Assembly (NCBI RefSeq): GCF_026013565.1
Contig: NZ_JAPDOB010000001.1
Span: 1,204,178-1,268,177, forward strand
From: Sphingomonas arvum
GTDB lineage: Bacteria; Pseudomonadota; Alphaproteobacteria; Sphingomonadales; Sphingomonadaceae
DNA: 64,000 nt
Direction: 5' to 3'
Positions 48,504-56,036 of the stretch are shown here, in pieces. The translations under genes were made by a program, and so were the position numbers. Under the pieces are notes generated by a model. The model saw only the letters and a list, made by a program, of their open reading frames with translations. It was not told the origin of the DNA and did not search any database. How positions within the stretch are numbered: position 1 is the stretch's first letter; the number at the start of each line of letters is the position of its first letter.

Positions 48504-49600
48504 GCCGCCAACCGGCGCTGAGCATCCTGGCGCAGGTTCGCCCAGAACAGCGCGTAATCGTAGACGTGGTAGTTGTTGCCCGGCAGCACATAGGGACCCA
48601 TCGAAGGGATGTCGCCATCCAGCACCAGGAAGCCTTTGTCGCAGCGCGCGCCCACCGAACCGGGCTGCAGCGTTGCCTCTGTCAGGGCCGTGTTTGGCAC
48701 CAACGTGCCGAGGTTGGCCGATGCCGGCGCCACGCCGTTCCGCGAACCGGTCAGCGGATTGACGCACAGCATGTCCTCGCGGCGGCGAGGCTGGCCGGTG
48801 AAGCCGGTAGATCCGTCGTACACGTCGGTCACCAATTGCGTGTTGGCGGGCTCGCCGTAGCTTTGCCAACTGGTTACGCAGCGCGCCTGGTCGGGGCGCT
48901 CGCAGGCGGCCAGGCCCATGGCCGGGAGGTCGGCCGCGACCGATACCGGCCAGCCTCCGACGTAGGCGGCGACCACTCGCGTGGCGACCGGCTTGCCGGC
49001 CACCTTGTCGCGCAGCAATCGGGTCAGATGCAGCGCGCCCTGACTGTGCCCGGCCAGAATGATCGGCCCTTCGGGCACCTGCGCGAGGAAGCGGTCGAAC
49101 GCCCGCGCCACGTCGGAATAGGCGAGGTCGAGCGCTTTCTGGGCGTCCTCGCTGCGCAGCAGGAACGCGCCGAATGCCGCCTGCCGGTACTTGGGGGCAT
49201 AGACCTGGCCGACACCGTTGAAGGCGCTTGCCTGGCTGCGGACGAACAGCGTCGCGCGGTTCTGGCTCTCGGGATCACTTAGGGGCGCGTTCCAGCGGTC
49301 CTTCTGCAAGTAGGTGGTCGGGTGGACGTAGAAGACGGCAACGGGGCGTGCACCCTCGGGAGCGGCAATCCCGGCTGGCAACCACTCGGCCGGTCCGGGC
49401 GGGACTGTGTCGGGCAGGGAAAGCCAGTTCTCGGTCTGGACATAGTCGGGGCCGGTCTGGGCCGGTGGTGCTTCGAAGTGCCCGCTAGGGGCGGCCTGCT
49501 TGACCAGGAAGGAGCTGCCAAACTGGTAGACGGCGAACGCACCGGCGACGAACAGCAGGATCAGGACAAAGACGGCAAGCAGGAAGCGGCGGACGCACAT
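48488..49600 (-). CDS. DUF3089 alpha/beta-hydrolase-like membrane-anchored protein
   Basis: 370 aa from the ATG at 49600. One N-terminal hydrophobic helix ([20 protein letters not shown]) is a membrane anchor or uncleaved signal. The body has [10 protein letters not shown] and the nucleophile elbow [12 protein letters not shown], characteristic of DUF3089 proteins with an alpha/beta-hydrolase fold. The substrate is unknown; it probably acts in the periplasm. It is the upstream partner of ruvX and pyrB. Confidence 0.85.
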   Translation of the reverse strand: MCVRRFLLAVFVLILLFVAGAFAVYQFGSSFLVKQAAPSGHFEAPPAQTGPDYVQTENWLSLPDTVPPGPAEWLPAGIAAPEGARPVAVFYVHPTTYLQKDRWNAPLSDPESQNRATLFVRSQASAFNGVGQVYAPKYRQAAFGAFLLRSEDAQKALDLAYSDVARAFDRFLAQVPEGPIILAGHSQGALHLTRLLRDKVAGKPVATRVVAAYVGGWPVSVAADLPAMGLAACERPDQARCVTSWQSYGEPANTQLVTDVYDGSTGFTGQPRRREDMLCVNPLTGSRNGVAPASANLGTLVPNTALTEATLQPGSVGARCDKGFLVLDGDIPSMGPYVLPGNNYHVYDYALFWANLRQDAQRRLAAWQAR

Positions 49601-49638
49601 GGTGGGCGCAGGTAGGGGCCGCCGCGCCCTGCCGCAAC

Positions 49639-50181
49639 CTAGTCGGCGGTCTCCCGGCGCAGGGTGAAGAAATACGGGTCGGCATGGCCGCGGATGTCCA
49701 TGGCACCGACGAGGACGTCGGGCGAAACCATTCGGAAGCAGTCGGCGATCGGCAGCGCGTCGTAGAGCATCGCGGTCGAGGTCACGCCTCGGTAGGTGAG
49801 CAGACGGAGCCGGGCGCGCGGTTGGCGCGTCCGCAACATGGGAGAGGCAAAGCGGAACAGCGTGGCGGCGGGCGGCGACTTCGCGAGCTTGGGGAAGCGC
49901 TCGATCAGGGGCAAGGGCATGAGCGCCGGATTGCCGGCGAAGCGTCGGCCACGGCGCTCGAATACCAGCGGGTCGACGTCGTCTACAGAGCGGAAGCGCT
50001 TGCCCCACCAACCGGACGGTCCAAGCAGGCCGTCGTAAAGGTGCCCGGTCGCAATCTCGCCCCCGCGCCAGCTCCCGAGCATCGTGGCCGGCTCGACCGG
50101 CGGCAGGCTGTCGAAAAAGGCGAGCACGTCGGGCAGGGGCGCTGCCGGCTCGAGCTCGCACAGGCGTTCAAGCGGGGTCAT
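49639..50181 (-). CDS. GXWXG/DUF4334-domain protein
   Basis: 180 aa from the ATG at 50181. The N-terminal half contains LGSWRGGEIATGHLYDGLL and GWWGKRF, the GXWXG signature. The C-terminal half (ARLRLLTYRGVTSTAMLYDALPI...DDIFR-like, GAMDIRG) matches DUF4334, a lipocalin-like fold of unknown function. It is cytoplasmic as no signal is seen. It may share a transcript with the DUF3089 gene 38 bases downstream. Confidence 0.75.
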   Translation of the reverse strand: MTPLERLCELEPAAPLPDVLAFFDSLPPVEPATMLGSWRGGEIATGHLYDGLLGPSGWWGKRFRSVDDVDPLVFERRGRRFAGNPALMPLPLIERFPKLAKSPPAATLFRFASPMLRTRQPRARLRLLTYRGVTSTAMLYDALPIADCFRMVSPDVLVGAMDIRGHADPYFFTLRRETAD

Positions 50182-50262
50182 GAGCTTGGCATAGCAGCTT
50201 TCGCAAAGTGCTGCCCAAGCCCCTTGCACCACCCGCCCGCCGCAGCTAGAGGCTCCGGCCGT

Positions 50263-50337
50263 GGGCGTGTAGCTCAGTGGTAGAGCACTGTGTTGACATC
50301 GCAGGGGTCGCAAGTTCAATCCTTGCCACGCCCACCA
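50263..50337 (+). tRNA. tRNA-Val(GAC)
   Basis: A 75-base cloverleaf with encoded CCA. The acceptor stem pairs GGGCGTG with CACGCCC. The D-arm is AGCTCAGTGGTAGAGC, the anticodon loop TTGACAT gives GAC, and the T-loop is TTCAATC. A tyrosine integrase starts 125 bases downstream, so this is probably the attachment site of the following island. Confidence 0.93.
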
Positions 50338-50462
50338 TTTTCCCAACAAAGACAAGCCATTGATCTGTCGGGCAAAACCGCCGGACCGCTAGGGTCCGTC
50401 GTTTGCCCGAAAGGCCATTCGGCCTTGGCTCTTGCTGCACTTTTGACACAGCGAGGGTTTGA

Positions 50463-51455
50463 GTGGCGACTATCACGAAGCGTGGGAAGAGCTGGGCCGT
50501 GCAGGTTCGACGGAAGGGCTACCCTGCTCTCTGTCAGACCTTTCCTTCGAAGCAGGCTGCCGTGAAATGGGCTGCTGAGCGGGAATCCATGATCCTCAGC
50601 GGGAGATCAGGCGATTTGCGGCCAGTGGATCGCTCGCTGACCCTGAGATCGATCGTTGAGCGCTACCTTAGGGAAATCACGCCGAGCAAACGCAGCAATG
50701 AGACGGAGCGATACCGTCTGGAGAAGCTGCTGCGCGACCCAGTCTCTGAGACTTCATTATCATCTCTTAGCGCTGCCGTAATGGCCAGCTACCGTGACCG
50801 CAGAGCCGCTGAGGTTCGCCCCGGCACCATTCGGCGTGAACTGTCCCTGATGAACCACATGCTGGACCTCGCTCGACGCGAATGGGGCATCTCGCTGTTT
50901 ACGAATCCAGTTGCCGAGATCACCAAGCCGAAGTTGAATAATGCTCGCTCCCGTCGTCTGAAGCAGGGAGAGTGGCTCCGACTGAGAGCAGAGCTAGAGG
51001 CATCCGGCAATCCGTGGGTGCTGGCGATTGTCGAGCTTGCGATCGAAACCGGCTTGAGGCGCGGAGAGATCCTTGATTTGCATTGGTCGAGAATAGAGTG
51101 GCGCTCTTCAACAGCCTTCATCCCGCACACGAAGACTGACAAACCGCGAACGATCCCGCTGACACCCAAAGCAATTGCTATCCTTCAAGGACTGACGCGC
51201 TGTAGTGATCGGGTCTTCGATACCACTCCGAATGCGGTGAAACTGGCATGGCGCAGGGCCACAGTAAGGGCAAAGCTCGCTGACCTTCGCTTCCATGACC
51301 TACGACATGAGGCCGTAAGCCGCTTCTTCGAACTTGGACTGTCCCTTCCAGAGGTCGCTTTGATCTCGGGACACCGGGACCCTCGTATGTTGATGCGCTA
51401 TACACATCTCTGCGCGGCGGACTTGGCGACGAAGCTCGCAAGAATGAAGCGCTAG
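50463..51455 (+). CDS. Tyrosine site-specific integrase (phage-type)
   Basis: 330 aa from a GTG at 50463. An N-terminal AP2-like/arm domain (MATITKRGKSWAVQVRRKGY) precedes a SAM-like domain and the catalytic domain. Catalytic residues: R199 (GLRRGEI), Lys in HTKTDKPRTI, H278-x-x-R281 (HDLRHEA), SGHRD and nucleophile Y313 (MRYTH). All are intact. Its position right after tRNA-Val(GAC) indicates that this gene is its target. It is not closely similar to the integrase at 20361. Confidence 0.92.
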   Translation: MATITKRGKSWAVQVRRKGYPALCQTFPSKQAAVKWAAERESMILSGRSGDLRPVDRSLTLRSIVERYLREITPSKRSNETERYRLEKLLRDPVSETSLSSLSAAVMASYRDRRAAEVRPGTIRRELSLMNHMLDLARREWGISLFTNPVAEITKPKLNNARSRRLKQGEWLRLRAELEASGNPWVLAIVELAIETGLRRGEILDLHWSRIEWRSSTAFIPHTKTDKPRTIPLTPKAIAILQGLTRCSDRVFDTTPNAVKLAWRRATVRAKLADLRFHDLRHEAVSRFFELGLSLPEVALISGHRDPRMLMRYTHLCAADLATKLARMKR

Positions 51456-51529
51456 CTACCAGAAGCAAACAAGTAGTTTCTCAACTCGCGCGCAGTCTGT
51501 ATTCCCGCGCGTCCGGGGGTAGTGCGTAG

Positions 51530-52390
51530 ATGCCGATCGAGTTCGACGATCACGATTGCGGAGAAGTTTGTTCGCTAGCTGCGTGGCGTGTCGTAGATTC
51601 CGACACGTTCGCGAAAACGTTAGCTTGGCTATACCTTCGAAAGCCGCGTCATGCGCTGAACATCATCCAAGCATTGCAGCCCGGAGAAGCCAACTTTCCA
51701 GGCAATGAGTTCGATGCGGCGTTGGCTCTCCTGTCTTACAGAACGGACGACCTCCGCGCCGAACTGGAAAGCGGCGATCTCCAGGTTAAGCGTAAGGCGG
51801 AAAACACCCTTTCCAAGCGGATCGAGCAGAGGGATGGCCTGCTTTTTCAGCATGTCTCATGGCTTGCTGCTTACCTTAGGAACCCCGGCGCTCATCTCAG
51901 CCCGCCTCATGTAAGGAAAGCTGACAAAGGCTTTGATGGCGTTCTGGTTCGCTTTCGGGACGATGCTGCCAGCGTCTCGGCTGTGATCCTCTGCGAGGAC
52001 AAGGCGACTACTAATCCTCGGAACTTAGTCACTCAGTCCATTTGGCCGGAGATAGAGGACATCATTGATGGTCGTAAGGACCTTGAAATTCTCGATTATG
52101 TCACGGCCATCCTCGACAAGATCCACGGGCTAGACCCTGAGCTAGCCCTTAGAGATCTATCGTGGGACAAAGTTCGCCGATTTCGAGTGGCCGTCACCGT
52201 GCCTGAGGCCCAAGCGCGAGACGGCACCTTTGCACACATCTTTGAGGGATTTGACGAGGTTGCTCCGCACCATCCGGAGACGCGTATTGGGGAGATCATG
52301 TCTCTCCCTGACGTGCGTGGGTTCCTTGATGATCTTGCCGGTGAAGTCAGAGCGAAAATCGACGCGATGAGGGCGGAACTCGATGTTTGA
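51530..52390 (+). CDS. hamA: HamA, Hachiman defence nuclease (DUF1837)
   Basis: 286 aa. The central block GFDGVLVRF ... AVILCEDKATTNPRNLV carries D136 and E156-x-K158, a complete PD-(D/E)XK-type active site as known for HamA. The N-terminal part would hold it to HamB until activation. In Hachiman, HamA is released or activated when the HamB helicase acts on aberrant DNA, and then degrades DNA. Its stop overlaps the next gene's ATG (52383), as expected for a coupled hamA-hamB pair. Confidence 0.85.
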   Translation: MPIEFDDHDCGEVCSLAAWRVVDSDTFAKTLAWLYLRKPRHALNIIQALQPGEANFPGNEFDAALALLSYRTDDLRAELESGDLQVKRKAENTLSKRIEQRDGLLFQHVSWLAAYLRNPGAHLSPPHVRKADKGFDGVLVRFRDDAASVSAVILCEDKATTNPRNLVTQSIWPEIEDIIDGRKDLEILDYVTAILDKIHGLDPELALRDLSWDKVRRFRVAVTVPEAQARDGTFAHIFEGFDEVAPHHPETRIGEIMSLPDVRGFLDDLAGEVRAKIDAMRAELDV

Positions 52391-53006
52391 TGCCGTCTCA
52401 CGTCAGATACTTCGACTGACACCCGACCTGCCTGGCCTTCCAGGGGAACAGGTGGCCGACGAGCTGACCGCCGCATACGTTGAAATCGCAACTGCGCGGC
52501 TTGCTCTAGCTGAGCCTGATGCAGAGCGGCTCAAGCCCCTTGCCGACATCACCGATCGCATGAGCCGGTTGGCGGACGTTCTTGAGGCTCAAGTCATTCT
52601 CAATCTGAACCCAGAGCGCAGGAAATCGGCCGCCTTCGCGGCAGCTTCGGCGCGAATGGTTGTCGCCCAAGTCGCGACCTCACTCGGTCAGGGGGCAGTC
52701 CCGACCGCCGTCGACGAGAACGCTATCAGCGCTGACATCGCGGCTTCACTGCTCTTCCTGATCGCTGAACGTCCAGCGGACGCATATGAGACAGCTCGAC
52801 AGATAGCTCCCCGAGAGATTCGAGGTGTTCGCAAGGCCGTCGCATTCGCTGTCCGAAGGCTGACTAGGGGGCAGCTCCGGACGACAGCCAGCCTTAACTA
52901 CTGGCGTTATCGTCCAGCCGGCGAGGTTCCAACGGTTGAGCTTGCAGCGGACTGGCTGTTTTACCACCTTCTGCAAGGATTGGTGATCCTTGCACGTTTG
53001 GCTTAG
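52383..53006 (+). CDS. hamB: HamB N-terminal part (before a frameshift)
   Basis: 207 codons starting with an ATG that overlaps the hamA stop by 8 bases. The product is helical (ADELTAAYVEIATARLALAE, RRKSAAFAAASARMV). It ends LLQGLVILARLA at a TAG at 53004-53006. The -1 frame continues smoothly with LGEADARIEEAQAFFRQVRS into the helicase part, with no credible start for the second frame until a GTG at 53054 that lacks a Shine-Dalgarno. This indicates one original gene interrupted by a single-base loss, or a sequencing error, near 53000-53003. Confidence 0.75.
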   Translation: MFDAVSRQILRLTPDLPGLPGEQVADELTAAYVEIATARLALAEPDAERLKPLADITDRMSRLADVLEAQVILNLNPERRKSAAFAAASARMVVAQVATSLGQGAVPTAVDENAISADIAASLLFLIAERPADAYETARQIAPREIRGVRKAVAFAVRRLTRGQLRTTASLNYWRYRPAGEVPTVELAADWLFYHLLQGLVILARLA

Positions 53007-53053
53007 GTGAAGCCGACGCTCGCATCGAGGAAGCACAGGCGTTCTTTCGGCAG

Positions 53054-55921
53054 GTGCGTTCTCTAGCAGTCGACGAACCGCAAGAGTTGCACTTGGAAAA
53101 CCGGGAAACTCCGATCCTCGTTCGATCAGTTCTGGCGGGTGCGCACCACTTGGCGGGGCTATTGGAGCAGGTCGCCGGTTTATTCGCACAAGCTTCAATA
53201 GTTCACACTACCACCCCTGATGGCGCAGCAGGCGAAGGTTGGACCGACTGGCTTAGGGCTGAAGCAGAGCGCTGGCCTTATCTTTGGGAGAACCACCGGA
53301 GAGCGGTTCAGACTGGATATCTCAATGCCGGTGCGTCCTCCGTGATGTCCTCTCCGACCGGGTCGGGCAAGACAACGCTTGCCGTCATGAAGATTGCTGC
53401 AACGCTGACGGCGGGGCGAACGGTTGTTTACCTTGCTCCCACACATGCATTGGTTGGCCAGATTGAACGTGATCTAACAGAGCGTGTGGGTCGGCTAGCG
53501 CAAGCATCGAGCGTCGAGGACGCTCTCCCAGAAGAACTCGGACAACAGCTACCGGATCTAGCAGTTCTTACCCCCGAGAAATGCTTCGCGCTCCTGACCT
53601 TCGCTCCTGAGCTATTTCGAAACGTTGGGCTATTGGTCTTCGATGAGTGTCACCTGCTCGGTGTTACAGGCGCTGACGGTGCTGGTAAGTTCGATCGGCG
53701 CAGCATTGACGCAATGCTCTGCTTGCTCAACTTCATGTCAGTATGCCCCGCGGCCGATTACCTTCTGCTCTCGGCTATGATGAGCAACGGGGAGGACATC
53801 GCAGAGTGGCTCAGCGGGTTGCTTGGTCGCCCTGTCGTCGCGTTCCAAGATCAATGGAAGCCTACGCGCCAGCTCAAGAGCTGCCTCATATATGATCGGA
53901 CGGAACTCATCCGTGTTCAGAACCAGCTTACGGACTACTGGAACAGCTTGGTCCGGAAGCCCTCTCGCCCAACGAGAGCGGCGAAAGATCTTGCGGTTGC
54001 CAATCCGTTCGCCGTCTTCGCTCTGAAGGAAGGCTGGAACCCCCGGGCAGCTGAAGCACTGGCGATCCGGCGCGTGTCAGACGGGCCGTGGAGTCTTGGC
54101 GTAGGGCAGAACGTTCGTGGATGGTATCCAACGGCTAACCGGTTCGAGATCGCCGGCGACCTCGCCGCACGCTTCGCTGAAGCCGGGCTGAAGGTGGTCG
54201 TATTCTGCGAGAGTATTGTTGGAACAGGAGCCGTTGCAAAGGAGGTCAATCGGCGATCTGCTCCTGCAAACGCGCGGCTAACGGAACGTCAGTCAGGCTG
54301 GAGAAGTGCTGCTCTTGAGGAGCTTGGCACTGCCGAGTCGCTGTATGACGTTGGACGTAGTCGTGCTGCGGTCCACCATGGCGAGTTGCTCTCCCAAGAG
54401 CGGCTCCTGGTGGAGTCTGTTTTCAAGGACAGGAAATCAGGCTTGCAGGTGTTGGCAGCGACCTCAACGATTGCACAAGGGCTAAATCTACCTTGTGACG
54501 TTGTCATTCTCGCCGGCACCGATAGGTTGGATGACACTGATTCAGAAGACATCCGGACCCCTCTAGAGCCGCACGAAATCTTGAACGCTTTAGGCAGGGC
54601 CGGACGCGCAGGTCTGTCTGCCACAGGGCTGGCCTTTGTGGTGCCGGCCGACTTGCTGCCCTTCGATGCGAGGACCGCGCGGATAGACCCTCACGATCTG
54701 TTCTCGACGGTATTCGGAGGAAGTGACCAATGTGTTCCTCTCAGCGATCCTATCTCCGGATTGTATGATCGCATCGCGGCTGAAGGAGGGGGCAGGGGTG
54801 ACTCTGCATATTTGCTGCGGAGGCTTGCGCTAAGCTTTGAAGACGCTCCAGCTGGTATCGAGTCATTCGACGCTCTGAGCCGACGCTCCTTTGGCTACTA
54901 TCAGCGCGCAAAGGCTGACCGCCAGGCAGCAGAAAGATGGCTTGAAGAGCGAAAGGCGACACTCACGGGTCTCATCAAGCAGGCCAGAGAGAAGGTTGTA
55001 GTCGTCGACTGGGAGGCGCAACTCGCTGCTAAGACGGGTGCATCCCTCGATTTCGTTTCGAAGTTGGTTGCTGCGTATCCGCAAGCGCCGCTTGAGGTAG
55101 ACGATGCTGAAGCTTGGGTCGGGTGGCTTCTGGACCAGCTACCCGCCGACGGCGACGATTTCGAAGCCTTTCTACGGATGCGATCGCTTGAGAAGGTTTT
55201 TGGTCGCGCTCTCAATGAGGACGATCCGGTCCGGTCGCGCGAGCTAAGCCGGGAGGGGCTAAAGCTTGCTCTGCGCTCCTGGTTTGCTGGTGAGCGGCTG
55301 AACGAGATGGAGGCGCGTATTGTCGCCTTCATCAATCAGCATGAAGGCGCTGTCTCGAGACCTACGGCCATTGATGCACGCGCACAGCGAGCGCGTCGCT
55401 TCGTCATACGTGTCGCACCGGACTTGGGTTACCTGTGCGGATTGCTCGGTCAAATCAGCAAGAAGCTCCGAGCCGACGCCGACCAACCTCCTCTTCTGCT
55501 CCTGGAAGCTCTTCCTCAGCTTGTGCGAAGCGGCCTTCACAACATGACCCAGTTTTTCGTTCATAGGGATACATCGTCTCGGGTGCAGTCTTGCCAGATG
55601 CTCTCGAACATCGCTCAGCACGTGAACACCTCGATCGATGACAGCTGGGAAGTGCTGGCTGATAAGATCGACAGGGCGAACCTTCACCTCACGTTCGGTG
55701 AGGGGAACTTCGAAGAGTTGGTCCAGCGTCTCGGCATGTCCAAAGAGGTGACCACGGACCCGCTCGTGAGTTCGATAGGTTTTGGCGGGCCGGCAGCACT
55801 AACGGCACCTGGAGATCTGGGAAAGCAGCGCCAAGGCTCGTCGGAGCAGCCAAAGTTGTTACCTCCACCGTCTGACCGAGCGAGTGATGACGACACTAAC
55901 CACCAAACTGACGAAGGTTAG
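53054..55921 (+). CDS. hamB: HamB helicase part (Hachiman, separated by a frameshift from its N-terminus)
   Basis: 955 aa from a weak GTG; coding character in the same frame extends back to about 53003. It is a superfamily 2 helicase: Walker A SSPTGSGKTT (about 98-107), YLAPTHALVGQ (motif Ia), VFDECHLLG (DECH box, ~195-202), LLSAMMSN (motif III-like), then a second RecA domain with ATSTIAQGLNLP and LGRAGRAG (motif VI). The C-terminal ~300 residues are helical. HamB translocates on DNA and gates HamA. Whether this locus still makes an active full-length protein depends on the frameshift. Confidence 0.82.
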   Translation: MRSLAVDEPQELHLENRETPILVRSVLAGAHHLAGLLEQVAGLFAQASIVHTTTPDGAAGEGWTDWLRAEAERWPYLWENHRRAVQTGYLNAGASSVMSSPTGSGKTTLAVMKIAATLTAGRTVVYLAPTHALVGQIERDLTERVGRLAQASSVEDALPEELGQQLPDLAVLTPEKCFALLTFAPELFRNVGLLVFDECHLLGVTGADGAGKFDRRSIDAMLCLLNFMSVCPAADYLLLSAMMSNGEDIAEWLSGLLGRPVVAFQDQWKPTRQLKSCLIYDRTELIRVQNQLTDYWNSLVRKPSRPTRAAKDLAVANPFAVFALKEGWNPRAAEALAIRRVSDGPWSLGVGQNVRGWYPTANRFEIAGDLAARFAEAGLKVVVFCESIVGTGAVAKEVNRRSAPANARLTERQSGWRSAALEELGTAESLYDVGRSRAAVHHGELLSQERLLVESVFKDRKSGLQVLAATSTIAQGLNLPCDVVILAGTDRLDDTDSEDIRTPLEPHEILNALGRAGRAGLSATGLAFVVPADLLPFDARTARIDPHDLFSTVFGGSDQCVPLSDPISGLYDRIAAEGGGRGDSAYLLRRLALSFEDAPAGIESFDALSRRSFGYYQRAKADRQAAERWLEERKATLTGLIKQAREKVVVVDWEAQLAAKTGASLDFVSKLVAAYPQAPLEVDDAEAWVGWLLDQLPADGDDFEAFLRMRSLEKVFGRALNEDDPVRSRELSREGLKLALRSWFAGERLNEMEARIVAFINQHEGAVSRPTAIDARAQRARRFVIRVAPDLGYLCGLLGQISKKLRADADQPPLLLLEALPQLVRSGLHNMTQFFVHRDTSSRVQSCQMLSNIAQHVNTSIDDSWEVLADKIDRANLHLTFGEGNFEELVQRLGMSKEVTTDPLVSSIGFGGPAALTAPGDLGKQRQGSSEQPKLLPPPSDRASDDDTNHQTDEG

Positions 55922-55952
55922 TGAAATAAATACCATCAAGGATTGGCGGCTA

Positions 55953-55977
55953 ACTGATTGTAGCTGCGATAATCAGT
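55953..55977. terminator. Weak hairpin between convergent hamB and NACHT genes
   Basis: A perfect 7-bp inverted repeat, ACTGATT (55953-55959) with AATCAGT (55971-55977), around an 11-base loop in the 115-base convergent gap. No strong U-run follows on either strand, so terminator function is only suggested by position. Confidence 0.3.
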
Positions 55978-56036
55978 GGTTCAATGATGCAGGTCAACGG
56001 CGTCATAAAGCCAAGAGGATATTCACTCTATACCGC

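Noticed and set aside
52995-53010. Programmed -1 ribosomal frameshifting in hamB
   Set aside because: The required -1 move fits the geometry, but CGT TTG GCT TAG is not an X-XXY-YYZ slippery heptamer and no strong downstream pseudoknot was seen.
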